Below, piece by piece: positions 17,622 to 27,889 of a stretch of 64,000 nucleotides of DNA (positions within the stretch are counted from its first letter, which is position 1; the number at the start of each line of letters is the position of its first letter). The DNA comes from HXMU1420-13 sp024742815 (lineage in GTDB: Bacteria > Bacteroidota > Rhodothermia > Balneolales > Balneolaceae), in NCBI GenBank assembly GCA_024742815.1, contig JANSXX010000009.1, positions 62,001-126,000 of the forward strand, written 5' to 3'. The position numbers were made by a program, and so were the translations under genes. The notes under the pieces were generated by a model. That model searched no databases. It was not told where the DNA came from and saw only the letters and a list, made by a program, of their open reading frames with translations.

Positions 17622-18749
17622 CTAATCGCTCATCTTCCAAAAGTAAATACCACCGGCCTGTTTTCCTGTTTCTACATAATCCACTAATTCTTGTGCTTCA
17701 ATATCTATTACTTCAACCGAGCCGGGTTCTCCACCAATTCCTTCAACCGAAACAAAGGCGTATTTGCTATCCGGACTTATAGTAACACCATGCGAAACTC
17801 TTCGTGTATTTGCGATTTTAGCCACTTCCTTCCCGGATTCGAGATCCCAAATTCCGGTCGAGCCTTCACCTTTATAGGTTGCAACCAACCACCTTCCATT
17901 TTCTGATATTTCAAGATTGTAAGGTGCTTTTCCGGTATTAAATCGTCGCGTTATAGTCCACTTTTGTATATCTACTTCAATGATTTCATCAGTACCATTG
18001 GCTGCTACATAAACCAATGGTTTTGTAGGATGCGGATCGACCCAAGTTGGTTTTTCTACGGGATTTTGCATCATTTCGCTGTGATTCATTCCGGTGCTAT
18101 TCATTGCCGAATGATGCATAGCATGTTCATCACCAGAAGCCATGGACTTCATGCCTTTGGTAAGTTTTAATTTGCGCGTTACTTCCATTGTAACTGCACT
18201 AATTTCAATTAATTCATCGCTCATCATCGAAACGTGATAATTATAGGAACCATCCGGTGAAATTCTTGATCCGTGAGGCATCACACCGGTATCAATTACG
18301 TCCAAAACTTCCATATCATTTGGATCTACCACCATTAAATTGCTTGGTCGCATTGGTCCGTGTAAGTCAAAATTAACTACATACAGCAAACCTGTTTTTG
18401 GGGATATTTCCATTGTTGCAGGAAACATTCCCAATTCGGTAGTGCCAACTAGCTTATTGGTTTCAGTTTCATATTTTGCCAATAATCCGAAAGGATTTCC
18501 ATGAGCAATAGATACAAACCAATGTTTCCCATCCGGTGCTACCGAGATTCCATGTGGGCCATCGATCTCAGTTGGAAATCTACCAACCGTAATTGTTTCA
18601 GCAATTTCAGCGGATTCAGAAGCTGCATCAAATCGAACAAGGTGTACTTCATCTTCTGATTCTGCAGCTACATATACGAAGTATTCTTGTGCTGAAAGTA
18701 TACCCGAGCAACAAATTAGAAATCCGAAGAATAGCGCCCACTTTTTCAT
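17622..18749 (-). CDS. Secreted YncE-like beta-propeller with Met/His-rich loop
   Basis: This 375-residue exported protein has a signal peptide (MKKWALFFGFLICCSGILSA) followed by repeated blades of the YVTN/NHL type (DGPHGISVAPDGKHWFVS, PHGSRISPDGSYNYHVS, RVSHGVTISPDSKYAFVS). At about residues 200-230 a long insert is rich in methionine and histidine (GDEHAMHHSAMNSTG then MNHSEMMQNP), which suggests copper or silver binding; that is inference. I chose the ATG at 18749: an AGGAG sequence lies about 11 bases upstream and the upstream gene ends one base before it. An earlier GUG/TTG-type start at 18767 would overlap that gene. Confidence 0.82.
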   Translation of the reverse strand: MKKWALFFGFLICCSGILSAQEYFVYVAAESEDEVHLVRFDAASESAEIAETITVGRFPTEIDGPHGISVAPDGKHWFVSIAHGNPFGLLAKYETETNKLVGTTELGMFPATMEISPKTGLLYVVNFDLHGPMRPSNLMVVDPNDMEVLDVIDTGVMPHGSRISPDGSYNYHVSMMSDELIEISAVTMEVTRKLKLTKGMKSMASGDEHAMHHSAMNSTGMNHSEMMQNPVEKPTWVDPHPTKPLVYVAANGTDEIIEVDIQKWTITRRFNTGKAPYNLEISENGRWLVATYKGEGSTGIWDLESGKEVAKIANTRRVSHGVTISPDSKYAFVSVEGIGGEPGSVEVIDIEAQELVDYVETGKQAGGIYFWKMSD

Positions 18750-18750
18750 C

Positions 18751-20751
18751 TTATTCTGCTCCTGCATCTATCGCTTCGCCAAGTTTTACGGCCCAGATTC
18801 CGGAATTCCAGTCGCTTAAAAATATATGACCTTTGTAAGGTTGTGGACCCCAGGTAAACGGAGAATTCGGAATTGCAGCATTAGGATCGGTTGGTAAAAA
18901 TAAGGCAATTTCACGATCCTGCTCGTACAAATCACCCATTAACTCACCAGAAATATCAACTACACGTAAGCCTCCGTTGTAGAAAGCTGCGTAAAGAATA
19001 TCGTCTTCAATCCAATAGTTGTGAGAGCCTGCTTCGGGCACTTGATAGCGTGCAACTTCTTTGGGATTGTCCCACCCATCAAATTTCACAAAGTGAACCC
19101 AACCGGCAGCACGATTTGGACCATTTGTATCGAGTCCATATGGGAAAGCTTCATCACCAGCAGCAATATAAAAATCACCGGTAGATTTACTTTTAAAAGG
19201 AAATGCAGCGTGATTCCAGCCACTTGGGTACGTATAGCTTCCTAAATATTTGGGATTTTCGGGAGATCCGCCGGCGCCGGGCATATCTGCACTACTGTTG
19301 CTTCCAATATCCATCGCAACCACTCCGTCGCCCCAGTTAGATGAATACGCAATTCCATCCTGAATCCAAACATCATGAATGGCATGACCGGGAGTATCCA
19401 ACTCTACAACGCTAACTGTATACGGATTGGTTGGATCTTCGATATTAATGATGTCGTACTTCCGGCCATTATTTACTGCATAAACGTGATCTTCGTAAAT
19501 AAACGCATTGTGAACACCACCGGTAAGTCCCTCGGTATATTCGCTTAGAATTGTGACATCTCTTGGATTGGTTACATCCAAAATAATGATCCCATTTTTT
19601 CGATTCGATGCGCCTTCACGTGTGATTACAGCAATGGTTCCATCTTCCGAAACTTTCACATCATTTACGGTACGCGCATCAACCTGTACCGTATCAATGG
19701 TGTGGATATTTGTGGGATCGGTTACATCCCAGAAGAAAGCTTCTCCGCGAGCACCCCAGGTTCCTGTCACGGCATAATCGCGGCCATCAACGCCTTCCCA
19801 AACCCACAAGTCGGAAGTTTTAACATCAGGTACGATTCCTTTGCCAGCTACCTGAAGTGGGCGACGAACATTTCGGGATTCCACTCGAAAAGTTGTTTCT
19901 GCAATTTGACTTCCTGAGCGAGCCATAACTGTATACACACCGGTATGATTGGCTACGAATTTCCCATCCTGTTCGATAAGTGCCGATGCACCCTGTCCTA
20001 AATCATCATCGGGCTGCACGATATACGAGTAGGTTACAGGGATATCATTTACCATTCTGCCTCTACGATCTTTTGGAGTAGCCGTAAAACTTATAACATC
20101 TCCAGTTCGCACTTTTTTCCCGGTATAATTATGCGAAAGTTCTAAAGAAGTAACCGGATTTTCTTCTACTTCGATTTCGTATGATTGCGAAATATTCTCG
20201 GAAGATAAGGTGAGTGTGGTTTTACCCTTTTTGAGTAGTTTTAGTTGATCAAAATCATCCACAAAAGCTACCTCAGGATTTGAAGAAGATATCGTGTAAT
20301 CCACATTGTCACGAACCACTTCGGTTGCGTCAACAATTTTTGGAGTTACATTCAATGAGGTATTGGCATACAAGTTCTCAGGAATCCCTTTGATACCAAC
20401 TGAAGTTACCGGTGGATATGCAATAGTTATTTCGAAATCCTCACGTAGCGGTGTATCACCAAAAGTACGTGCGGTTATGCCATAAGTACCGGGTTTATAT
20501 GCAGTGATAAATCCATCGCGTGTAACACCAACTGCTCGTCGATTTCGCCGGCTTTGTAGAAAAAATAGCACCGTATCTGGCATTACCTCGTTGTTTGCGC
20601 TTATGGCGTTTGCGGTGAGCTGCACTTCATCACCAACATTAAGAATTAGTGCAGTTGGCTCAACCACAATATGCGCTTGCTGCGCCGATGTGTTTTTTGG
20701 AACACTAAAAAACGCCATAAATAGAAATAGCGGGAGTAAAAATCGTTTCAT
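18751..20751 (-). CDS. Secreted Ig-like / LVIVD repeat protein
   Basis: This 666-residue exported protein has a signal peptide (about 1-24) and three bacterial Ig-like (Big_2-type) domains at about 27-112, 113-200 and 200-290. A C-terminal beta-propeller built of LVIVD-type repeats follows (about 300-655; for example FFWDVTDPTNIHTID, IIILDVTNPRDVTILSEY, DIINIEDPTNPYTV). LVIVD proteins are surface or periplasmic and mostly uncharacterised. The gene is one base from the YncE-like propeller downstream, so the two are co-expressed and may work together outside the cytoplasm. Confidence 0.82.
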   Translation of the reverse strand: MKRFLLPLFLFMAFFSVPKNTSAQQAHIVVEPTALILNVGDEVQLTANAISANNEVMPDTVLFFLQSRRNRRAVGVTRDGFITAYKPGTYGITARTFGDTPLREDFEITIAYPPVTSVGIKGIPENLYANTSLNVTPKIVDATEVVRDNVDYTISSSNPEVAFVDDFDQLKLLKKGKTTLTLSSENISQSYEIEVEENPVTSLELSHNYTGKKVRTGDVISFTATPKDRRGRMVNDIPVTYSYIVQPDDDLGQGASALIEQDGKFVANHTGVYTVMARSGSQIAETTFRVESRNVRRPLQVAGKGIVPDVKTSDLWVWEGVDGRDYAVTGTWGARGEAFFWDVTDPTNIHTIDTVQVDARTVNDVKVSEDGTIAVITREGASNRKNGIIILDVTNPRDVTILSEYTEGLTGGVHNAFIYEDHVYAVNNGRKYDIINIEDPTNPYTVSVVELDTPGHAIHDVWIQDGIAYSSNWGDGVVAMDIGSNSSADMPGAGGSPENPKYLGSYTYPSGWNHAAFPFKSKSTGDFYIAAGDEAFPYGLDTNGPNRAAGWVHFVKFDGWDNPKEVARYQVPEAGSHNYWIEDDILYAAFYNGGLRVVDISGELMGDLYEQDREIALFLPTDPNAAIPNSPFTWGPQPYKGHIFLSDWNSGIWAVKLGEAIDAGAE

Positions 20752-20896
20752 AAATACCTCATTTGAGACCGGATTACATCTTGCATGCCAGTATGTTGCA
20801 ATACCACCGATAAGTTTTTGAATATAGATCGACTAAATAACGGAGTTTTAGCAATCAATGGAAATGATTTTACGCTTATTTAAATCTGATTTTTCC

Positions 20897-20904
20897 TATT
20901 TTTG
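20897..20904 (+). promoter_or_regulatory. TAnnTTTG promoter element upstream of gcvP
   Basis: TATTTTTG matches the -7 element TAnnTTTG of the Bacteroidota primary sigma factor. It lies about 97 bases upstream of the gcvP start in a 250-base divergent gap. I do not see a convincing -33 TTTG partner, so this is tentative. No glycine riboswitch architecture was evident in the leader. Confidence 0.3.
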
Positions 20905-21001
20905 AGACTGCTTGCAGGAACTGTATTTTCACAAAATTGTTAGCCTGCCTACATACTATAAAACCTACCAAATCAGCATTTAAAATTAGGATTCAATCTT
21001 G

Positions 21002-23899
21002 ATGAACATCAACTTTGAGAAAGAGCAATTCGCCCACCGACACCACGGAAACGATGCTACTGCCACCCAAGAAATGTTAGCCACCATTGGCGCCGATTCA
21101 ATTGAACAATTAATTAATGAGACCATCCCTGATGGTATCAGATTGTCGGAAAAGTTAAATCTTCCGGAGGCTGTAAGTGAATTTGATTTTCTGGTTGAGT
21201 TCAAAAAGCTGGCTTCGAAAAATAAGATCTTTAAGTCATTCATTGGGATGGGTTACTATGACACGCATGTGCCAAAAGTAATTCTGAGGAATATTCTAGA
21301 AAATCCGGCTTGGTATACGGCTTATACACCGTATCAGGCAGAGATTGCGCAGGGTAGGCTGGAGGCGCTCATCAACTTTCAAACTATGGTGAGTGATCTT
21401 ACCGGAATGGAATTAGCAAATGCTTCTCTTCTGGATGAGGGAACCGCTGCAGCAGAAGCTATGAGTATGTTTCTTGGGCAACGAAAAGGTGCAAAAAGAA
21501 AGGAAGCGAATACCTTTTTCGTGAGTGAACTTTGTCATCCTCAAACTATTGACATCCTAAAAACACGAGCAACCCCTATTGGAGTAGAAATTGTTGTGGG
21601 CGATCATAAAACGCTGGATGTTACAGATCCTTCACTTTATGGAATGCTGTTGCAATATCCCGCCACGGATGGTTCAGTAGAAAATTATTCCGATCTTATT
21701 GCTGCGGCTCACGAGCATCAGGTACATGCTGTGGTTGCGGCTGATTTATTGAGCTTAACGATTTTAACACCTCCGGGAGAGATGGGGGCAGACGCTGTTG
21801 TTGGAACAACCCAAAGATTTGGAGTTCCTATGGGTTATGGCGGTCCACATGCCGCATATTTTGCAACCAAAGAAGCTTTTAAGCGACAAATTCCCGGCAG
21901 AATAATTGGGGTAACTCAAGATGCCGAAGGAAAGCCTGCATACCGAATGGCATTACAAACGAGGGAGCAACATATCCGTCGGGAAAAAGCTACATCCAAT
22001 ATTTGTACTGCTCAGGTTCTGCTGGCGGTAATGGCCGGAATGTATGGAGTCTATCACGGCCCGAGGGGACTGAAGAAGATTGCTTCAAAAATTCATGGAC
22101 TTACTAAATTAGCTAAAGCGGGTCTAGAAGAACTTGGCTTAACCATCCAAAATGATCAGTTTTTCGATACGCTTACTGTTTTGACCGACACTCCAAATCT
22201 GAAGCAAATTGCTGAAGAACACGAAGTAAACTTCAGATATTTTGAGGATGGGAGAGTAGGTATTTCCTTTGATGAGACAAAAGAACTAGAAGACGTTCAA
22301 CTTGTGCTTGATGTATTTGCAAAAGCTCTTGGTATTGAAAGTACCTTTGATGTGAAAAGTGCATCTAAAGCCATGGTGTTAGAGTTGCCAACGGAACTTG
22401 AGAGAACGAGTTCATTTATGGAGCATCCGGTATTTCATTTGTATCAAACCGAGCATGAGATGTTGCGATACATGAAGCAGCTAGAGAATAAGGATTTGTC
22501 ATTGGTGCACTCAATGATTTCTCTCGGTTCGTGTACCATGAAGCTGAATGCAACCACCGAAATGATTCCTGTTACCTGGCCGGAATTTGGACAAATTCAT
22601 CCATTTGCTCCTATTGATCAGGCTAAAGGATATTTCGAAATGTTTGAAAATCTGGTTGATTGGCTATCAGAAATTACGGGCTTCGATTCGGTTTCCCTTC
22701 AGCCAAATTCTGGTGCGCAAGGCGAGTATGCCGGTTTAATGACAATTCGTGCGTACCACCAAAGTCGCGGCGATCACCATCGAAATGTGGCATTAATTCC
22801 ATCTTCAGCACACGGAACCAACCCTGCGAGCGCGGTAATGGCCGGAATGGAAGTGGTCGTGGTTGCCACCGACAATCATGGTAATATTTCTAGCGAAGAT
22901 TTAGCAGAAAAAGCGGAAAAATACAGCGATCGCCTAGCAGCATTGATGATTACCTATCCATCTACACATGGAGTTTTTGAACATCGTGTTAAAGAGTTTT
23001 GTGAAATTATTCATAAACATGGTGGGCAAGTTTATATGGATGGCGCCAATATGAATGCTCAAGTTGGGCTTACAAGTCCGGGCGAAATTGGTGCCGATGT
23101 TTGTCACCTAAATCTGCATAAAACATTTTGTATTCCGCATGGTGGTGGAGGTCCTGGAATGGGACCAATAGGAGTTGCTAAACATTTAACTCCATTTCTA
23201 TCCGGTCATACACTAATCAAAACAGGTGGAAACGAGGCAATCTCGGCAATTTCTGCTGCACCATTTGGTAGTGCGAGTATTTTAACAATTTCTTATGCTT
23301 ACATCCGCATGATGGGTGAAGCCGGATTAACTGAGGCGACAAAGCGAGCCATTCTAAATGCAAACTATATCAAAGATCGGTTAGATGATCATTACCCGAT
23401 TTTATATACCGGCAAAACCGGGCGCTCGGCGCATGAGTTTATCATCGACTTGAGGCCATTTAAGCAATCGGCTGGAATAGAATCGGTTGATGTTGCAAAA
23501 CGCTTGATGGATTACGGATTTCATGCACCAACTATGAGTTTTCCTGTTCCGGGAACACTAATGATTGAACCTACTGAAAGTGAAAGCAAAGCTGAATTAG
23601 ATAGATTTTGCGATGCCATGATCGGAATCAGAAATGAAATTCGCGAAATCGAAGAAGGCACTGCGGATCGGCAGGATAATGTGATGAAAAATGCACCACA
23701 CACCATGCGAGCGGCAGTTACTGATAATTGGAAGCGATCATATCCAGTAGAAAAAGCAATTTTCCCACTCGAGCATTTGCGCTACAATAAATTCTGGCCA
23801 AGTGTATCTCGCGTTGATGATGCATACGGCGACCGAAACTTAATGTGTTCATGCATACCTATAAACGAATATGATGCTGAATCATTATTGGAGGAATAA
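21002..23899 (+). CDS. gcvP: Glycine dehydrogenase (decarboxylating), P protein
   Basis: This 965-residue single-chain P protein of the glycine cleavage system decarboxylates glycine with pyridoxal phosphate and passes the aminomethyl group to lipoyl-H protein. The N-terminal half has SFIGMGYYDTHVPKVILRN and the C-terminal half the PLP site NLHKTFCIPHGGGGPGMGPIG with Lys at about residue 707. The length fits fused P proteins (about 950 residues). I chose the ATG at 21002 over the TTG one codon earlier. gcvT and gcvH are not in the window. An M20 peptidase gene begins one base after its stop. Confidence 0.97.
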   Translation: MNINFEKEQFAHRHHGNDATATQEMLATIGADSIEQLINETIPDGIRLSEKLNLPEAVSEFDFLVEFKKLASKNKIFKSFIGMGYYDTHVPKVILRNILENPAWYTAYTPYQAEIAQGRLEALINFQTMVSDLTGMELANASLLDEGTAAAEAMSMFLGQRKGAKRKEANTFFVSELCHPQTIDILKTRATPIGVEIVVGDHKTLDVTDPSLYGMLLQYPATDGSVENYSDLIAAAHEHQVHAVVAADLLSLTILTPPGEMGADAVVGTTQRFGVPMGYGGPHAAYFATKEAFKRQIPGRIIGVTQDAEGKPAYRMALQTREQHIRREKATSNICTAQVLLAVMAGMYGVYHGPRGLKKIASKIHGLTKLAKAGLEELGLTIQNDQFFDTLTVLTDTPNLKQIAEEHEVNFRYFEDGRVGISFDETKELEDVQLVLDVFAKALGIESTFDVKSASKAMVLELPTELERTSSFMEHPVFHLYQTEHEMLRYMKQLENKDLSLVHSMISLGSCTMKLNATTEMIPVTWPEFGQIHPFAPIDQAKGYFEMFENLVDWLSEITGFDSVSLQPNSGAQGEYAGLMTIRAYHQSRGDHHRNVALIPSSAHGTNPASAVMAGMEVVVVATDNHGNISSEDLAEKAEKYSDRLAALMITYPSTHGVFEHRVKEFCEIIHKHGGQVYMDGANMNAQVGLTSPGEIGADVCHLNLHKTFCIPHGGGGPGMGPIGVAKHLTPFLSGHTLIKTGGNEAISAISAAPFGSASILTISYAYIRMMGEAGLTEATKRAILNANYIKDRLDDHYPILYTGKTGRSAHEFIIDLRPFKQSAGIESVDVAKRLMDYGFHAPTMSFPVPGTLMIEPTESESKAELDRFCDAMIGIRNEIREIEEGTADRQDNVMKNAPHTMRAAVTDNWKRSYPVEKAIFPLEHLRYNKFWPSVSRVDDAYGDRNLMCSCIPINEYDAESLLEE

Positions 23900-23900
23900 T

Positions 23901-25202
23901 ATGAGAAAAGGGATAGTACTTAATTTTCTTGTTTCCATCTTTATGATGTCTTCGGTAGCGGCACAGCTATCAGATATAGAGCAGAGAATGGTAGAACATA
24001 TCGATAAAATCAACGACGAAGGTTTGCAGCTGCTTATTGAATCGGTGAATATCAATAGCGGAACCATGAATTTTGATGGAATTCGGGAAACTGCCGAGCA
24101 CATGCTGCCTCATTTCCGTGAGTTAGGATTCAATGCATACTTCGAAGATGGTGCTGAGTGGAATCGAGCAGGGCATTTAATTGCCGAGCATTATGGATCG
24201 GAATATGCGCCAAATATCATGCTAATTGGACATTTAGATACTGTTTTTGAACCTGATAGTCCGTTTCAGAAATTCGAAATGATAAACGACACCACGGCAA
24301 AAGGTCCGGGAATTGCAGATATGAAGGGTGGAAACATCATTATGTTACAAGCTCTTCGGGCATTAAAAGAAGTGGGCGCCTTGGAAGATATGAACATCAG
24401 GATTGTAATTACGGGCGATGAAGAGCTTAGTGGCCGCCCGCTGTCTTTATCAAAAAAAGCCTTAATCGATGCCGCAAAATGGGCCGATATTTCGTTAGGA
24501 TTTGAGAACGGTGATGGTAATCCTAAAACTGCAAACGTTTCGCGCAGAGGTGCCATGGGGTGGACTTTGACAGTTACAGGAACTCCGGCCCATTCCTCTC
24601 AGGTATTTCGCGAAGATATTGGTGCCGGAGCAATTTTCGAGGTGTCTCGTATTCTTACCGCATTTTATGAAGAGCTAAGAAGCGAAGAATTTCTAACCTT
24701 TAATCCTGGAAGGATTATTGGCGGAACTACCGTAACTCACGACGATGGCTCAAGTAGCGGAACAACGTTTGGTAAAACGAATGTAGTTGCCGAAACCGCG
24801 ATTGTAGCTGGCGATTTGAGAGCACTATCACCAGAGCAGGAGGAACGGGTTAAAAATAAAATGCGAGAAATTGTAAATAGAAATCTCCCTAAAACATCTG
24901 CTGTGATTGAATTTGATGAAGGCTATCCTCCAATGGCACCAACCGATGGAAACCGTGAGCTTTTATCCATTTATAGTGCAGTAAGCCAAGATTTGGGATA
25001 TGGTGAGGTAGTTGCTGTTAATCCATTACGTGCCGGCGCAGCTGATGTCTCGTTTACCGCTACTTATGTAGATATGGCCATTGATGCTTTAGGTATGAGC
25101 GGTACCGATGGACACACAGTAAACGAGTTAGGATATATCAATCAATTTCCACGGCAAGCCAAAAGAGCAGCAATCTTGTTGTATAGATTGAGCTTAAATT
25201 AA
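23901..25202 (+). CDS. Exported M20 family metallopeptidase
   Basis: This 433-residue protein has a signal peptide (MRKGIVLNFLVSIFMMSSVAAQ) and the M20 di-zinc peptidase fold, closest in style to glutamate carboxypeptidase (CPG2-like). Metal and catalytic motifs are GHLDTVFE (H111, D113), GIADMKGG, the glutamate pair in TGDEELSG, and a C-terminal histidine in GMSGTDGHTVNE. The dimerisation domain lies at about 205-320. A clear Shine-Dalgarno (GGAGG, 8 bases before the ATG at 23901) decides the start. It should hydrolyse an amino-acid or peptide conjugate in the periplasm. Confidence 0.92.
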   Translation: MRKGIVLNFLVSIFMMSSVAAQLSDIEQRMVEHIDKINDEGLQLLIESVNINSGTMNFDGIRETAEHMLPHFRELGFNAYFEDGAEWNRAGHLIAEHYGSEYAPNIMLIGHLDTVFEPDSPFQKFEMINDTTAKGPGIADMKGGNIIMLQALRALKEVGALEDMNIRIVITGDEELSGRPLSLSKKALIDAAKWADISLGFENGDGNPKTANVSRRGAMGWTLTVTGTPAHSSQVFREDIGAGAIFEVSRILTAFYEELRSEEFLTFNPGRIIGGTTVTHDDGSSSGTTFGKTNVVAETAIVAGDLRALSPEQEERVKNKMREIVNRNLPKTSAVIEFDEGYPPMAPTDGNRELLSIYSAVSQDLGYGEVVAVNPLRAGAADVSFTATYVDMAIDALGMSGTDGHTVNELGYINQFPRQAKRAAILLYRLSLN

Positions 25203-25284
25203 GAGTATTTTTAACAGATTATTGCTTGCTAGTTCTGAATTATGTGGATTTATTTCGCATCCATTGCAATAAATACCATAATTC

Positions 25285-27732
25285 ATGAAAACTACCTGTA
25301 CCGTACTTTCCTTAATATTCGCATTGCTGCTTTCCGGTAATGTGTTGGCCCAATATGGCTATCAGGAACCATCGCAAGCTATGACCGATTTAGTGGATGG
25401 CGATGCGACCCCATATATCAGTATTTCACCAGCCGGTGATAAAATGGCGCTTTTACATCGCCCCGGAAGGCCTTCCATCGAAGAAGTTGCTCAACCGGAA
25501 TTACGCTTAGCGGGGATTCGAATCAATCCCAGAACTTCCGGGCCTTCCAGAGCGCGAACCATGAATGGCATTACCTTTCGAACAATTGATTCGGGCAAAG
25601 ATGTTGAAGTAACCGGACTCCCGGATAATCCTAAAATTACCGACGTAAATTGGTCGCCCGATGGCAAATATGCTGCATTTTTGTTGCACGGTAGTAATCG
25701 AATCGAACTTTGGACAGCAAATGCAGCTAACGGCAAGGCTGCCCGAGTGGGGGATGTAGAAATTAACGATACGTATGGTACACCCATGACGTGGAGCCGC
25801 GATTCGAAATCAATATTTGTTCAGGTTGTACCAAAAAACAGAGGAGAGGCTCCTACGGAAAGCATAATCCCATTCGGACCTACTGTTGAGGAAAGTAGTG
25901 GCAGTGCTACTCCGGCGCGTACCTATCAAGATTTGTTGCAAAATAAGCATGATGAAGAGCTATTCGATTACTATTTCACTTCACAGATTATGGAAGTAGA
26001 TCTCAAAGGAAAGGCGAAGGCGGTTTGTGATAGTGGGATTTTTACATGGATGAGCCTTAGCCCAAATAATGAGTATTTGTTACTAACCGAGATTAAAACA
26101 CCTTATTCATATCGAGTTCCTGCTTTCAGATTTCCAAATCAAACTCGTGTTATTGATCGTAAAGGAAAGTTGGTATCAGTAGTTGCTGATTTACCACTTA
26201 GAGATCAAATTCCCATTGGTTTTTCTTCAACTTATGAAGGTCCACGTTCCATTAACTGGCGAGCAGATCAGCCGGCAACCTTGGTATGGGTGGAAGCCTT
26301 AGATGGAGGTGATCAATACCGTGAAGTAGAGAAAAGAGATCGTATTTTGATGCAAGAAGTTCCCTTAAATGGCGATCCTACTCAAATCATTGATCTGGAA
26401 TATAGATACAGAGGCATTTCATGGAGTGAGGAAGGATTCGCGCTAGCCAATGAATACTGGAGACCTTCACGTCAAGGCCGTACCTGGATGGTTGATCCTG
26501 CCAATAAAACCACAGAGCTCATATTTGATAGAAGCACCGAAGATCGATATACCGATCCGGGCACTCCGGAGTTTAAGCGATCAAAATATGGAACCTATGT
26601 TTTGCATACAGTTGATAATGGAGCAGCGGTTCTGATGTCGGGACAAGGATATTCACCGGAAGGAAATCAACCATTTCTCACTTCGTTTGATTTAAAATCA
26701 GGAGAAACGAAAGAGCTTTGGCGATCACAAGCACCGTATTACGAATATTTGGTTGCTGTTTTAGACGAGGATGGAGACGAGATTATAACGCGTCGGGAAT
26801 CTGTGACTGAGCAGCCGAACTATTTTATGCGTGATTTAGATGCGGAATCCATGAAGCAACTTACATTTTTCGAGCATCCTACTCCCGATCTTAAAGATGT
26901 AAAAAAGGAATTCATCACCTATAAACGATCTGATGGAGTGGATTTATCAGCTACCGTTTACTTGCCACCAGGATATGATAAAGAACGAGATGGCCGACTT
27001 CCGACATTGGTTTGGGCGTATCCTCGAGAGTTTAAAAGTGCTGCGGCAGCGAGTCAGGTTACAACCTCTCCTTACAGATTTACCAGCGTTGGTTATTGGG
27101 GACCTCACTTTATGCTAACCGAGGGTTTTGCGGTAGTTGAAAGTGCCGCGATGCCAATTATTGGTGAAGGCGACCAACAGCCAAATGATACCTTTGTAGA
27201 ACAATTGGTGGCAAATGGACAAGCGATTGTAGACAAAATTGATGAAATGGGAATCGGAGATCCTGAACGTGTAGGCGTTGGCGGACATAGTTACGGCGCA
27301 TTTATGACGGCGAACTTGCTGGCACATTCCGATATTTTCCGAGCAGGTATTGCCCGAAGTGGCGCGTATAACCGTTCATTAACTCCATTCGGTTTCCAAG
27401 CAGAACCTCGTACTTTTTGGGAAGCACCCGAGATTTATTTCACGATGTCGCCTTTTATGAATGCGGAAAAAATCAACGAACCGTTACTGCTGATCCATGG
27501 CGAAGTGGATAACAATTCGGGAACATTTCCTATCCAGAGTAAGCGTATGTATGGAGCTGTGAGCGGATTAGGTGGCACCGTTAAATTGGTGATGCTTCCG
27601 CATGAGAGTCATGGTTATTCGGCGAGGGAATCTTTACTGCACATGTTGTACGAGCAAACTGAATGGCTTAACAGTTATGTGCGAGATGCCGATCCAAGAG
27701 AACTAGAACAGATTGAAACAGCTGTTGATTAA
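25285..27732 (+). CDS. Exported S9 family (prolyl oligopeptidase-like) peptidase
   Basis: This 815-residue protein has a signal peptide (about 1-22, ending VLAQ), an N-terminal beta-propeller domain (about 40-530) and a C-terminal alpha/beta hydrolase domain (about 545-800). The nucleophile motif is GGHSYGAFM (Ser at 669), with Asp 742 in HGEVDNNSG and His 776 in HESHGY completing the triad. Such large exported S9 enzymes include glutamyl- and dipeptidyl-peptidases used for peptide scavenging. It is transcribed with the M20 peptidase (82-base gap) and ends at a strong terminator. Confidence 0.93.
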   Translation: MKTTCTVLSLIFALLLSGNVLAQYGYQEPSQAMTDLVDGDATPYISISPAGDKMALLHRPGRPSIEEVAQPELRLAGIRINPRTSGPSRARTMNGITFRTIDSGKDVEVTGLPDNPKITDVNWSPDGKYAAFLLHGSNRIELWTANAANGKAARVGDVEINDTYGTPMTWSRDSKSIFVQVVPKNRGEAPTESIIPFGPTVEESSGSATPARTYQDLLQNKHDEELFDYYFTSQIMEVDLKGKAKAVCDSGIFTWMSLSPNNEYLLLTEIKTPYSYRVPAFRFPNQTRVIDRKGKLVSVVADLPLRDQIPIGFSSTYEGPRSINWRADQPATLVWVEALDGGDQYREVEKRDRILMQEVPLNGDPTQIIDLEYRYRGISWSEEGFALANEYWRPSRQGRTWMVDPANKTTELIFDRSTEDRYTDPGTPEFKRSKYGTYVLHTVDNGAAVLMSGQGYSPEGNQPFLTSFDLKSGETKELWRSQAPYYEYLVAVLDEDGDEIITRRESVTEQPNYFMRDLDAESMKQLTFFEHPTPDLKDVKKEFITYKRSDGVDLSATVYLPPGYDKERDGRLPTLVWAYPREFKSAAAASQVTTSPYRFTSVGYWGPHFMLTEGFAVVESAAMPIIGEGDQQPNDTFVEQLVANGQAIVDKIDEMGIGDPERVGVGGHSYGAFMTANLLAHSDIFRAGIARSGAYNRSLTPFGFQAEPRTFWEAPEIYFTMSPFMNAEKINEPLLLIHGEVDNNSGTFPIQSKRMYGAVSGLGGTVKLVMLPHESHGYSARESLLHMLYEQTEWLNSYVRDADPRELEQIETAVD

Positions 27733-27737
27733 TTTTT

Positions 27738-27764
27738 AAAAAGCCTTCTCCGGAAGGCTTTTTT
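27738..27764 (+). terminator. Rho-independent terminator
   Basis: AAAAAGCCTTC pairs perfectly with GAAGGCTTTTT around a four-base TCCG loop and is followed by a T run, six bases after the S9 peptidase stop codon. Confidence 0.93.
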
Positions 27765-27805
27765 GTTTGCTATTGGTTGAGGTAAAACTAATTCCAAGTC
27801 ACTAT

Positions 27806-27842
27806 TGACCTTGATTGGAAGGATTTAGGGATTTACTTGATT
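27806..27842 (+). repeat. Left 37-base inverted repeat of GxxExxY cassette
   Basis: It begins TGACCTTGATTGGAAGG and continues with ATTTAGGGATTTACTTGATT. It matches the reverse complement of 28262-28298 except at three positions (GG versus AA, A versus G). Confidence 0.9.
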
Positions 27843-27889
27843 TTATTGCATTTTGATTCCAAGAAAAGTTCAAGTTATCCGGGGGAATC

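Noticed and set aside
20752..21001. Glycine riboswitch upstream of gcvP
   Set aside because: I could not find a convincing tandem aptamer arrangement in the 250-base gap, only a possible promoter element.
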